Assembly: GCA_018105865.1 (NCBI GenBank)
Contig: CM030836.1
Location: forward strand, 19,624,003-19,688,002
DNA from: Metaphire vulgaris
Taxonomy: Eukaryota > Annelida > Clitellata > Crassiclitellata > Megascolecidae
DNA length: 64,000 bases
Direction: 5' to 3'
In this document: positions 1 to 18,282 of the stretch, piece after piece
How positions within the stretch are numbered: position 1 is the stretch's first letter
How the letters are laid out: every line of letters starts with the position of its first letter
The notes under the pieces: generated by a model
The model's input: only the letters and a program-made list of their open reading frames with translations
The model's database searches: none
What the model was told of the DNA's origin: nothing
Translations under genes and position numbers: made by a program

Positions 1-1352
1 ACAGAAAGATGATCACAGCACTGTTTGCATAGTCTTTTAAATTGAGATACACCGTCATTTCACCGCTTGAAGCCATTGCTGGCAGTCTAACGATTTCACT
101 GGTGTTCATAGGCTCTCAAATACAATAGACAAACTTATTTAGACAGAAAAATCAGCTAATCAGTCCAACTTATGATGCTTTTACATCAGTATCAGCATGT
201 GTTAAAGATAGCAGACACAAATATTAGGCAATTTCACATTCATTTTTCTTCTAACACTTGATCTTAAGGATTCTTGTTCAGAACTGCAGTCAGGATTAGA
301 CTGGAGAAATACTGGACCAATATATACAGACTGGTATTTTAATAATAGCATGAAACTTTGTGTCTGCTAGACAGCTATTCTATGTATTCTAAAGTAAAAA
401 CTAATGAAATACCTATGTTCTAAGTTACTTGTTCTACATGAAATTACTGTATCAAACTAAGTTACCTAATACTGATTTAAGCCCTTGCAAACAGAATAAC
501 AACCTTCAAACACAGAAAAACAAGTTATGAACACAGAAAATAAAGCACAAAACAAGAGTAAAGTCAAGTAAATAAAGTACCTTGAATAGATTTATATTCT
601 TCATGCTTTTCGTTAACTGTGCAATGCTGTTGAGCTCCATCTTCTGCTGTTCTGTTATGTATTCGTGATATTTTGCAAAGTACCGTATTAAATACAGCTT
701 ATTATACTGAATACTTCAATAAAAAATACTTTTAAATGTAAGGTAAACTGTCACAGATTTGCCTAAGTGTCAGATGTAACTGGCAAATTAAATTAGCTCA
801 GTCACTTAGTGAATGCAATGTTCAACAGGAATGTTTTAATTGCGATTTTGCATTGGGGGCGAATATTCTTTTAATCATTGCATAAAAACTATAAGAGTGC
901 CCACTCTGAAATTTTCACCAATAATTCCTCATGATGTAAGACTTATCCACAAATAAAATCATAAATATTGTTGCATACGTATTGGTCGAAATGTCAAATT
1001 ATGTGGTACGACTGCTTCTGTTCTTTTGGTTTTCAAACTCTTGGTGTACCTGTTGATTGGCCCAGATAGGGCTTTCAAAAAGCTAAAGTTTGGTGCAAAG
1101 ATCATGTCTCTAGCTATCATAGAAGTGGAGATATTACAGTTTTAGTGTCGCGAGTTGGCGCCGGTCGACCAAAGTTTCATGACCCATAGTTTGGACATGG
1201 GTTGACCCAAAACTTTAATATTATGGTTTTCAACATTACTCATTGAGATGAACAATTGTGCCAATTTTCGTCAAAATCTGAGACGGTGACGTCCGATTTT
1301 ATTCAAAAGCGTGTTGATTTGACGCGGAATGACCCAGTGGGTATATTGGACA

Positions 1353-1511
1353 TAGCCTCACTGCCCTTTGGATGTTGACTATTGCCTGACTGATAATATA
1401 CCTTCCCCATAGCTATTTTAAGAGAGGCTGAGCGCCTAAGAATAAGCAGCTACTGTTGTGCTGCTTTCCAAGGCGCTATAGAAATCCACGAGATTTTACT
1501 TTACTTAGTCA
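1353..1511 (+). repeat. SINE-like repeat with TTAC-type tail, copy 1
   Basis: The stretch holds the words GAGGCTGAGCGCCTAAGAAT, AAGCAGCTACTGTTGTGCTG and GGCGCTATAGAAATCCACGA, and runs into ACTTTACTTAG. The same word order recurs at 2829-2945 and, diverged, at 41940-42067. Reverse-complemented 3' ends occur at 62139-62225 and 62692-62765, where they abut AAGTAAGTAAG. A conserved 3' part ending in a short tandem tail is typical of SINEs and of 5'-truncated non-LTR elements. I could not identify a tRNA-like head. Confidence 0.6.
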
Positions 1512-1692
1512 CGTAGATGATACAGGTAGCGGAATCGGTGAGGTCGGGACATCTGAAACTGCACGAATGGAAAATTCTGCCACAAGGAAAATCGTAAGTG
1601 ACTGCTAAACTAACGGCTGTAACTCATATTACAAATCACGAATAACGTCGATAACTTCTATTGCGCCATTTTAATGGTGTGCCGGTGCCGGG

Positions 1693-1846
1693 CAGGGGCG
1701 CCCACGCCCATCCCCTTGGCTGCTGGAAGCAGTTCCCTCCTTCCCTGCGCTACTCTAACGTGATACCAAAACTCAGGGGAGATTTTCCTCTCCCCTAGGT
1801 ATCTTAGGAAGCATTTGCTCCCCCCCCCCATCTGTGGGCGCCTCTG
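1693..1846. mobile_element. hAT-like MITE with 8-bp TSD
   Basis: The ends are CAGGGGCGCCCACG and, inverted, TGTGGGCGCCTCTG, so the termini are imperfect inverted repeats starting with CAG. The element is flanked on both sides by the identical 8-mer GTGCCGGG (1685-1692 and 1847-1854). An 8-bp target duplication with CAG..CTG ends is the hAT signature. The 154-bp body has no transposase reading frame, so it is non-autonomous. The reverse-strand open frame across it is only a chance product of its GC content. Confidence 0.8.
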
Positions 1847-2828
1847 GTGCCGGGCATCCAGCGCTGCATTCGACATCTTACCCAGTCAAAACTACATCAA
1901 AACATAATTTCTACCGTGTTTGGTGGTCGGATTTCTTACAGTGCCATAAAAACTTAATATATTAACGATTTAGTGTCTACCTTCGCTGCAAGAAGTCCAC
2001 AAAATTCGATCTAAAAAACTATTTAAATACCAAAATTCATGAAAGTCTTTAAACTTCTGCGTTCTTCGTCTGACTGGATGATAGCCTATCACGTGACACA
2101 GTTACAACGTCTACTTTATAATAAGAAAGTAAGTAAAAATCAAGAAAAGTCTGGCGCCGTTATTCTTTGCCGTGGTGCTTCGTGAGTGAAAGTCGCATAA
2201 GGCAGACCCTCCTGAATCACTTTGGGCATTATTATTTTTATTTTTATGCTTGTATTCATTCTCTAAAGCTTAAATATTGTATACATACAGTATTATTTAG
2301 TAATGTCTTTGGCCATTAAACTCATAGATATCTCTGAATTTAATGCACATTATTTAATTTCTATTGTTTGGGTCATAGACTCATAGTGATACAAATAAAG
2401 TTTTGAAATTAGACTAAAAATTCCTTATACAGTATTTAAATTTTATTGACATTCTTTTAACGACCCTGATAGTTATTGGTTGAACTTTCTATGTTAGTTT
2501 TTATTTATGAAGGCATGAATTGCGATCGAATAGGACAGTGTCCTCGGCATGTCCTCGTCCTTGTGATTGTCAGTGACTTAATCGGGCGCTACATAAAGTG
2601 AAAACTTAAATAAAACGGACGTGAAAAGAACGAGTCTGCACGCCTAGAATTGGCAAATAGTAGTTGTAAGTACCATTAAGTACCACGGTGTTGTGGTGGG
2701 TACTGTTCAGGCTCAGGAACTAGTTACCCCAAACCGTGACCGCTGTCTCTTTATCTCCCCAAGTCTTCAGGTCTAAACTTAAATCCTTTCTTTTTCTGAA
2801 ATCATTCCCTCCATAGCTGTAACAACCT

Positions 2829-2945
2829 AGCCTCACTGCCCTTTGGATGTTGACTATTGTCTGGCTGAAAATATCTCTCCCTTAGCTAATTTAAGAAAGG
2901 CTGAGCGCCTAATAATAAGCAGCTACTGTTGTGCTTTCTTTAAAT
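2829..2945 (+). repeat. SINE-like repeat, copy 2
   Basis: This stretch repeats the copy at 1353-1511: both start with GCCTCACTGCCCTTTGGATG, then TTGACTATTG, and both carry GGCTGAGCGCCTAA and AATAAGCAGCTACTGTTGTG. It stops short of the GGCGCTATAGAAAT 3' segment, so this copy is truncated or broken at its 3' end. Confidence 0.6.
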
Positions 2946-3101
2946 CCTGCAGCAAAACAAGAGGTCCCTCTTTGCAGCATTAATTTCTGCATGACCGACA
3001 CTTCCACACAATTTCTATTTGGAATTCTTGGGCCAGCTGAGACAGCGGACAAATATATTATCTTTTGGAGTCGTTTTGCTGACGACTTCTTGTTTTTTTA
3101 G

Positions 3102-10386
<7,285 letters not shown>

Positions 10387-10808
10387 CCAGCCATGACCTT
10401 TCGATTTCAATTCTGACTCGGTAGTCACTGAATGGTGTTGCACTTATTACATGTTCTAGTAGGTATGATCTTCAGAGTGGACCAGTTGTGCAGGAATGGT
10501 ATGAATTAAGTGAACAAACAACTTGTTGTTTTTTCAATGTGTTCTTTATTTTTATTTAATTTTTAAATCAAAGAATTCGACCTTGCTGGCGATAACATTG
10601 ATTAGGTTTTAGTTTTCTGTTACAGTGTTGCCTTTTTGGCTGAAGTTGAATTTTGCATATCATTATTGATATTTCTTAGTTAAAACAACTCGTATGTGAT
10701 GTTTCTCAAGATGTAGTTACTGATGATGTTTTTTGCAATATTGTTAATTTGAATTATTTAACGTAGAATTGTTTTGTAGGATGTTTATTTGCCTGGATCT
10801 GACCTAAA

Positions 10809-10897
10809 TACAGGGTGGCACAAAAAAACCGGACTAGTCATCACATTTAGGTCTGCATTTAATATAGTCCGGGGTTTTTTTTTTGCGCCACCCTGTA
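10809..10897 (+). mobile_element. Tc1/mariner-like MITE, CAGGGTGGCGC family
   Basis: The ends TACAGGGTGGCACAAAAAAA and TTTTGCGCCACCCTGTA are inverted, with TA at each side. The loop carries CCGGACTAGTCA and AATATAGTCCGG. It lies about 420 bases after the TRAK stop codon, possibly within the 3' UTR. Confidence 0.85.
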
Positions 10898-13295
10898 CTG
10901 TTTTAGCACTCCTGAATGAGGACAATGGATGTTTACTGGTAGATGTTGAGAAATTTTGAAGCCCTGCAAAATTGAAAATTTGGGCGATCTTGAAGTTTAA
11001 AAAATTCCAGCCTCTATGATTCAAAATCTCAAAGTTAATGGAGAAAACAAACCATTTTAACCATTTATATGTTATTTTTCATTCAAATTGCAGTGTTATT
11101 TTGAATGCAGCTTATCATTTGACCATATATCAAAATTGAATTTGTCCTCTGCTTTATTCAAGTTCACAGTCAATTTAGATGGGATTTACTGTACATCCGT
11201 ATTGCACAATAAGGTAGCTGTTGTATATACGATGATGTTGAATAGTTTATGATATTGTATAGTTTTACTAGCTTGATTTCTAGGTTAGTTCTAAGACTTG
11301 TTTGCCAAGAAATGCACATAATATGTTAAGGGTGATCAATTCTATTACAGTCTCTCTCTTGTGTTCGTGTTTTCTAGTCGCCAAATTATTCGTATCTGTG
11401 ATGAGTTCTAGCTTCATATTGCTTATTTTCTCAGTCAATGCATTTATCTTGTGTTGATTTTGTTTTTTCAATGTCCTGTGTTGTTTGCTGTATATTAGAA
11501 ATCAAATACTGCATCAAATTTCATTCATCGTGTAGATGGCACGATGATGACTTTTATGTATCAGGATTGATTTGGGTGATATTGATCCATTACACGTGAC
11601 CTATTTTGATATTGATCTGCAGTGGAACTGTTGTTTGTGGCTACAATGCAACTATTGTCACTTTATAAGATGTTTACTTCTCAAAATTGATGTTAAGAAA
11701 GTTATCAGTTCATTTTATAAAGCAAACCTGCTGATATTTTTGCTAAATCAATGATCTGTCATTATATTAGATCTAGACAAGTTTTCTATGGTTAGTTTGA
11801 TGAGCTTAAAGTAATTGTGTAGTAAGCGCATTAGTTTTGCCCGCATTTTTTATCAATTAAAGTTGAAGTTCACAGTTTTTATCTCAGCTTCCATTTACAG
11901 TATGCAAGTGGATATATTGTGTTTTACATTTTAGCATCAAACTGTATGCAGACCATCGTTATGGATATTTTAGTGACTGGATGGTTTGAAAGGTCTTTGC
12001 AAAAGTCATCTGCGATCAAATAAGTACATATGCTTTATGTTTCTTCAGCACCTGTTTCAACACTTCCGTGCCACAGTGCAAGATATGATTAATGAAAAAT
12101 TGTCATTCATATACTGAATGCCATCAGTTCCCAGGGTCTTGACTGAGAAAATAGAGTAGTTCCAGGGCTTCTCACCACACGAATATTTATTTGCAGGGAA
12201 AATAAAAACTGAAATCATACCAAAAGGTGTGCTTTTTTACATAGAAAAATACATATAGGAAGTACAGATGAGCATTTGCGAATAGAGTCTATTAGCAATT
12301 CGAGGCACGCATTGGTTATCTACTGTATAATTTTCCATATGGAATGTATTTTTTTGCATGTCTGCAAATGTGTCTGTCAAAGATGTCTGCCTTTGCAAGC
12401 GGCACGCATGCACGCAAGCAAAATAAGTCCTTACCCTTGGCCCTTCCCCCATCTGATCCCTTTGCCCCTATGTTCCTTAATGTCCCTTGCCCTCCTTTGC
12501 CTCAGCCTCTTTTCCCTTTGCCAATCCCCTCCTCTCCCTTCGTTTTTCCTCCGTAGACTCCATACTGAGGGCGCACAAAATTTGGGGAAGGAAATAGCCA
12601 AGCATTTCCGTCATTTTTGACGGATGAGCAGGCTCGTTTAATTATAATTTAAAGAGTGGGTGCAAGCTAAAAATAGCTCGATGCGACCATCTTGAGAGTG
12701 GGCGTGGCCGTTATTCAGTGGTTTCCGGTCTCCATTTCTGTGGATTAATCATGGTTTGAACAAAGAATATTTGAAGAAATTTCGCCCTTCTCTAGCCTCT
12801 CAATGCATACAATTTGTTAGAATTTCTTTTAATCGAATCGCTTAAGTCCAGTTGATAATCGAATCTGTGAAATCGTTCATCTTTTGAGGTAAAAGTGGTT
12901 GCTATTTTCCGTTTTCTTGACGGCTGTGAAGGGCCCTTTTGTCATTGTATTTATATAGCGCTAAACCTGAGATATTTTGATATCGCCGTTAATTCGACAA
13001 GCCTGTCACGCTTCCTTGCCATCAGCTCTGTTTGTTACTTGTAGAGTATCGTTTTCTTAGGCTGCTAATTATTTGCAGCTGTCGTTTATTTGTGATATTC
13101 AAATGCCCTTTAAATTATGCTGTAACCGGTTTATTGACAGAAAATATGTGCTTGTCAGACTGGAGGAGATATACAATTGTGTGCCAAGAATGAGTGCTAT
13201 CTAAGTCGCGTGATTGTTGAAAGAGCTGCAGTAGAGTCATGTATCCAATTAGTCACACTATTTAATCCATAATTTTTTCGTCTTTTATTCAATTC

Positions 13296-13432
13296 GGTAC
13301 TTGTCAGTTAATTCACCGCAAACATTGGGTAAATGTAAGGGCTTTTCGGTAAGATCACAGCCACCTTAACCCTAAGCCTAACCCTAAGCCCTATTGAATA
13401 AACTATTGGCGGTGAATTAACCGACAAGAACC
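13296..13432. mobile_element. Short inverted-repeat element with 8-bp TSD, GGT ends
   Basis: The ends GGTACTTGTCAGTTAATTCA and, inverted, TGAATTAACCGACAAGAACC pair along about 24 bases. Identical 8-mers TTCAATTC flank it (13288-13295 and 13433-13440). The TSD length fits hAT or P elements, but the GGT termini differ from the CAG-ended elements elsewhere in the window. The middle carries CCTAACCCTAAGCCCTA, which resembles telomeric repeat by chance. Confidence 0.75.
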
Positions 13433-14355
13433 TTCAATTCAGGTTAGCAGTCTTCATCAACAGCCCCACGAATGTGACTTTTAGCTACATTGTAACGTGT
13501 TTTTTTAAAACCCTATGAGGTGGATTTTATAATGTGTAGTAGAATTAATATGCTGATGTCACTTATTATTCAGGAATCAGGAAGTAGCTTTAGAATAGAT
13601 AAGATTTTTTATCAACCCACACTCGAAATAGGTTTTAAGATTTACCCATGCCTGTGTTACTCATTTATTTAGGTAGCAGTTTTGATTTACATTTGTAAAT
13701 AAAGTTATAATTGTTTTTGTTAATTTTGCAAAATGCAGAATGAGATATTCTTTTAATAAATTCATTTGATCAAGAAAAGCTGTTTAAAATGTTGTAACAA
13801 TGTGCTTAAGTGTTAGAAGTTTGCAAATGGTACCAAGTCACAGTAATTGAATAGAAAACCAATTGATACGATGATTTGACTCTTGGTACTATTTCAATCT
13901 ATGTATTGCCCGCTGGTTTAATGTTGAGTTATGGAGTGGTCTGCAGTTATCTTTCATTCTGAGTCATGAGTGGTTTGTTCCGCTATTCATATTTGTTCAT
14001 ATTCATAATGCAAACACCTGTGTTGGATTTGAAACAGGTTAACTTTGGTAGATTTTATCTACAGTACCTGGTCTTTGTCTTTAGTTGCTTTTATTCGTCA
14101 CAATCATCTTGTGTGACAGGCTGCTGTGACCAGTTGTCGTGGTGACGTCTCTGTTATGCCTTCTAAGTGGTAAGCTGTTATGTCTGTTATGTCTTCTAAG
14201 CAAATCAGAGACATTTTAGTCACATACATTTCTCTGATTGGATTAAAATTGCAGCAACTTTGATTGACTTTGGGTTAATTTTTTATAGCTGGACACTCTG
14301 TAATGTGCCTTTGCTTTTGGCATTTTGGTAATATGGCACACAAGAAATTGTCAGT

Positions 14356-14356
<1 letters not shown>

Positions 14357-14428
<72 letters not shown>
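14357..14428. repeat. (TAA)n-(TTA)n inverted microsatellite
   Basis: AATAAT repeats switch to ATTATT repeats at about 14396, giving a hairpin-forming tract like the one at 6986-7049. Confidence 0.95.
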
Positions 14429-14429
<1 letters not shown>

Positions 14430-14635
14430 AATATAATTAGGTAATTAACTGTAGGTTTTAAAAACCTGTCTTGGAGATGTATGAAAGTTGCAAGGTTGAT
14501 TTTGAATTAATCAGAACTATCATTAAAGAGTGAAACATGGTGTTGACTTGTAGAGAAATTAGTTAATTTTATCAGTGCTGTGCCCTAATCAGAAATATAA
14601 TTCTTAGCAAGTCCCTATGAACCGCCCCCAAAAGG

Positions 14636-15061
14636 CAGGGATGTCAAACTCATTTCATATCGCAGGCCACATAAAAGTCTTTGAGGTTGTCGTGGGCCTG
14701 AACTTTACATAACATCAAAAGAAACTAGTGGGCCTATTACAGAAACAATATATAAAAATTTACAGATAACTATCTTTTAGTATTCCATTTTTGTGATACA
14801 GTTAATGAAAAATACAAGTGCAATACATCCTTGGTAGACTTTATGTTTTGTAGTAATAATTATTTATTTTTGTTGATTTTCATATATGTACTTTTTGGAC
14901 TTGCCTTAAATAAAGTTGCTTTGCATAAGCATAATGTTTTTTACTGTACCGGTATTCAGCCACATACAAACGAGCCGATTGAAGAGCTTTTGCGAGCCAT
15001 ATCTGCCCGGGATATGGATATGGCTACCATATCCCTTGGCCAGCAGTGTTTGACACTCCTG
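14636..15061. mobile_element. hAT-like non-autonomous element (CAGGGATGTCAAACTC end)
   Basis: The left end CAGGGATGTCAAACTCATTT and the right end GTGTTTGACACTCCTG are inverted. Flanking 8-mers CCAAAAGG and CAATAAGG match at six of eight positions, as expected for an old hAT insertion. The next words after the left end (GCAGGCCACAT, GGGCCTG) resemble hAT families described in other animals. The open frame at 14831-15067 is inside the element and matches no transposase I recognise. Confidence 0.7.
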
Positions 15062-15626
15062 CAATAAGGCTTTCAATATCTCTGAGTTGAAGCTTGTTTG
15101 ACTTGTGGTTTACAAAAGAATCACAGTATCATGTCTTGTGGGTGTACTACAATCCCACACTGTTCAGTTGGTGCATTGTACAGGTAGTCTTGTGCTTGGA
15201 TGCCTACTGCAGTATGCAAATGGGGAGTACTAAGCATACAAGTGTAGGTGTATTAGCAGTATCTTAGTAATAATTGATGGGCATCGTCAGGTGATGACAA
15301 AGTGTTTGACATTCAGTAGTGTAGGTTCTCTTGTGTCTTTTCCTCAGATGGTAGATTTGCATTTCAATGGGAACATTTAATGGACATTATATTGCATCCA
15401 TAGACTGCAGCTGGTGACAGGGCATCATTATTCATACGTGTATGAGACTTCTCGATGAATGTCAGTGTTTCTTGCCAGAGAAAATTCTGTGATGTGTGCA
15501 ACCGACTGGAACAGACCGTCTGCTGAGTAGGATAGTGAGTGACAATGTCTTCGTTGTGGTATTTATCCTAGTGTGCTGAATTTTTAGATATTGGGAGTTG
15601 GCGAAATTTTTAAAAAACCAAACGAA

Positions 15627-17150
15627 ATGTCCGTCCCGAAGCTACCTGCGCTGGCCGCGCAGACGAGCGTCAACAATTCCTCTGGCATGCACAACGGATA
15701 CAACGACGAAAAAGACCACCTGCAGGAAGGATCGGCCGTGCACGAGGCCGATGTGGACATCGCCAATCATCTTCCAGTCATCGGATCGGCGTCGTCTGGA
15801 GGCCGCAAGTCCTCGGGTGACAGGTCTTCGTACGCACATACGCCTGACTCCATCCTGAAAAACTACCGCTCGAAACTGACCGCTTTCGAGCAGAAAGAAA
15901 TACAGATGTTTTCGGAGATCTATTTCATCGGTCTCAACGCCAAGAAGAGACAAGGCACCCCGGGTGCCGGGAACAACGGCGGATACGACGACGAGCAGGG
16001 ATCGTACATCCATGTCGTCCACGACCACATGGCGTACCGGTACGAGCTTCTCAAGGTCGTAGGCAAAGGGAGTTTCGGACAGGTGATGAAGGCGTACGAT
16101 CACAAGACGCAGTCGTATGTCGCGCTGAAGATCGTCCGCAACGAGAAGCGGTTTCACCGGCAGGCGCAGGAGGAGATACGCATTCTCGAGTGTCTTCGAA
16201 AGCAGGACAAGGACAGCAAGATGAACATCGTTCACATGTACGAACACTTCGTGTTCCGGAACCACATCTGCATGACGTTCGAACTGCTCAGCATCAACCT
16301 GTACGAGCTGATCAAGAAGAACAAGTTCCACGGCTTCAGCCTGCCGCTCGTCCGCAAGTTCGCGCACTCGATACTGCAGTGCCTCGACGGCCTCTACCGC
16401 AACAATATCATCCACTGCGACCTCAAGCCGGAGAACGTCCTCCTGAAGCAGCAGGGCCGCAGCGGCGCCAAGGTCATCGACTTCGGGTCCAGCTGTTACG
16501 AGCACCAGCGCATCTACACGTACATCCAGTCGCGCTTCTACCGGGCGCCCGAGGTGATACTCGGCGGCCGCTACGGGCTCGCGATCGACATGTGGAGCCT
16601 CGGCTGCATACTCGCCGAGCTGCTCACCGGCTCGCCTCTCTTCGCCGGCGAGGACGAGGCCGACCAGCTGGCGTGCATCGTGGAGGTTCTCGGGATGCCG
16701 CCGCAGACGCTTCTCGACGGGTACAAGCGCACGCGCCATTTCGTCAGCTCGCGCGGATTCCCGCGCTACTGCACGCTGGCCGCGCGGCCCGACGGCCAGT
16801 ACCAGCTGTCCGGCGGCCGGTCGAACCGCGGCAAGTACCGCGGCCCGCCCGGCTCGAAGGACGTCGCGAAGGCGCTGAAGGGCTGCGACGACCCGATGTT
16901 CCTCGACTTCCTGACCCGCTGCTTCGAGTGGGACCCGCTCAAGCGGATGTCGCCGCCGCAGGCGCTGCGGCACGCCTGGCTCCACCGGCGGGCGGGGAAA
17001 GCGTTCCAGGACCACGAGAACATCAACAGGTCCGACGCGCAAAAAGTGCCAACATCTCGAGCGGGACATATCCACTGCGGTGACTCTTTGGCGGTGCTCG
17101 CGAGCCAAAAGGGAAACACGAGTCAGCCGGGAGCGACGGCACCGAATTAG
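15627..17150 (+). CDS. DYRK2: Class II DYRK protein kinase (DYRK2-like), single coding exon
   Basis: A dual-specificity kinase that autophosphorylates a loop tyrosine and then phosphorylates Ser/Thr substrates. ATG at 15627 gives 507 residues. The frame is open back to 15588 behind an acceptor-like TTTTTAG, so a short upstream exon is possible. Seen in order: the NAPA-type segment ([20 protein letters not shown], then LNAKKRQG), the DYRK-homology box ([15 protein letters not shown]), the glycine loop GKGSFG near residue 146, HCDLKPEN near 263, VIDFGSS, the YTY activation motif at 297-299, SRFYRAPE, and the CMGC region to HAWLHRR. The match to vertebrate DYRK2 is very high through the kinase domain; DYRK4 or a pre-duplication class II gene is the alternative. 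The C-terminal tail is short. Coding GC is much higher than in the flanks. Vertebrate DYRK2 also has its kinase domain in one exon, so lack of introns alone does not make this a retrogene. Confidence 0.95.
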   Translation: MSVPKLPALAAQTSVNNSSGMHNGYNDEKDHLQEGSAVHEADVDIANHLPVIGSASSGGRKSSGDRSSYAHTPDSILKNYRSKLTAFEQKEIQMFSEIYFIGLNAKKRQGTPGAGNNGGYDDEQGSYIHVVHDHMAYRYELLKVVGKGSFGQVMKAYDHKTQSYVALKIVRNEKRFHRQAQEEIRILECLRKQDKDSKMNIVHMYEHFVFRNHICMTFELLSINLYELIKKNKFHGFSLPLVRKFAHSILQCLDGLYRNNIIHCDLKPENVLLKQQGRSGAKVIDFGSSCYEHQRIYTYIQSRFYRAPEVILGGRYGLAIDMWSLGCILAELLTGSPLFAGEDEADQLACIVEVLGMPPQTLLDGYKRTRHFVSSRGFPRYCTLAARPDGQYQLSGGRSNRGKYRGPPGSKDVAKALKGCDDPMFLDFLTRCFEWDPLKRMSPPQALRHAWLHRRAGKAFQDHENINRSDAQKVPTSRAGHIHCGDSLAVLASQKGNTSQPGATAPN

Positions 17151-18201
17151 GATAATCCTTTCCTGGACGGTAGTCATTTTGACGAAATATATCGAGCGCT
17201 AGCAAGGTTTCTATAAATTTGGGTGTTGCATAAAATAATGACCCCGCCGTTTCGACTGTGAAGTTTGACGCGCGTGGTTCCTTGTTCCTGTATCGTGATA
17301 TCGTTGATGGTTAATATGTTTTTGTAGCTCTATTTCCTGGATTATGATTGATACGTTGGTCAGTGAATTTGCATCTTTTCTCCTGTAAATGAATTCTGAA
17401 TGGCTTTTATGAAATTTAGATTTTCATTAGTGAAATTTCTAGACATTTTGGATCGGCAGATGTTGCCATCTCATCGCATATTTAGGTTAAAAAAACTGTT
17501 TTGAATTTATACCTGTCCAGGTAAGATAATTGGTGTTTTAAAATATTCGAATTTCGAATTATGATTTGGTTATTGAGTCTATTTTGCTATTTTATAAATA
17601 ATTATTTCACAGTATTTGTTGCTATTTTATTTATTATATTATTTTAATTGTAATAAATTTTTATTCAATGTTTTATCTAATCAATAGCAATTTTTTAACA
17701 TGTAAATGGTTCTTGTGTTGTGATGTTGTGAGATTGAATTTTCTTTGAAACTGGCTTTTGGTCAAAATTTTAGGGGCTTTTATGGTAAGATCCCATTAGG
17801 GTTTAGGCTTATAATAATTATTATTTTGATTTAATCACAAATTTTTGGCAAATGTATTAGCATATGGAAATGCAATACATTCACCGGTTTGAATATTGAG
17901 TTGATGTTGATTCAGGCTGAGAGCTCTTGAGCGTTTGAATAATGGTAATGGTATGTTGATCCATGTCACATGCATCTATGACTATAAAAGACTTTTACTG
18001 TCATTGTGCAATGGCTAAGAGAAAAGTCTCGGTTAATCATTCCATTTGTTTTGAAAGAAAAACAACCATAAGTCTGGAGGTTTGCTTGTGGTTATAATTA
18101 GGCTGTCATAACCATTTTCACGGTTTAACAGTCTCATTTTCAGACCTGTGTGAAATATCCAAATTTTTCATCTGTTTTATGCTGAATTTCATATTACAGG
18201 G

Positions 18202-18282
18202 TACAGGGTGGCGCAAAAAAAGCCAGACTAGTCGCATTTAGGTTTGCGTTTAATACAGTCTGGTTTTTTGCGCCACCCTGTA
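18202..18282 (+). mobile_element. Tc1/mariner-like MITE, CAGGGTGGCGC family
   Basis: An 81-bp hairpin with ends TACAGGGTGGCGCAAAAAAA and TTTTTTGCGCCACCCTGTA. A partial extra GTACAGGGT-like word lies just outside its left end. Confidence 0.88.

Larger units (their letters stand above)
1..3101. other. Non-coding 5' part of window (intergenic or TRAK intron)
   Basis: I find no convincing exon here. The DNA is AT-rich and contains two copies of a SINE-like repeat, one hAT-like MITE and a retrotransposon-like 3' end near 2195-2240. The N-terminal TRAK residues before the motif at 3102 should be encoded upstream, but no exon-like stretch with good splice sites and family similarity was found, so they may lie outside the window or be too diverged to see. 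Confidence 0.5.
10387..15626. other. TRAK 3' flank / DYRK upstream region
   Basis: No coding exon was recognised. The first kilobase after the TRAK stop is probably 3' UTR, but I could not fix a polyadenylation site. The region holds a CAGGGTGGCGC MITE, an 8-bp-TSD element at 13296, an inverted TAA/TTA tract at 14357, an hAT-like element at 14636, and otherwise AT-rich sequence. Part of 15100-15590 may be 5' UTR of the kinase gene. Confidence 0.5.

Noticed and set aside
3000..3090. Possible upstream TRAK exon reading ETADKYIIFW
   Set aside because: The resemblance to the family's ETLKYFLL segment is weak, there is no good donor, and the distance to the next exon (about 50 bases) is too short for an intron. 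The frame also has a stop before 3102.
13370..13405. Telomere-like CCTAACCCTAAGCCCTA
   Set aside because: Only two or three irregular units occur, inside a short inverted-repeat element with a TSD. This is not a telomere or interstitial telomeric array.
15642..17177. 511-residue open frame on the reverse strand and other long frames across the DYRK gene
   Set aside because: They mirror the GC-rich third positions of the real kinase gene and have Arg/Val/Leu-rich composition with no family motif.
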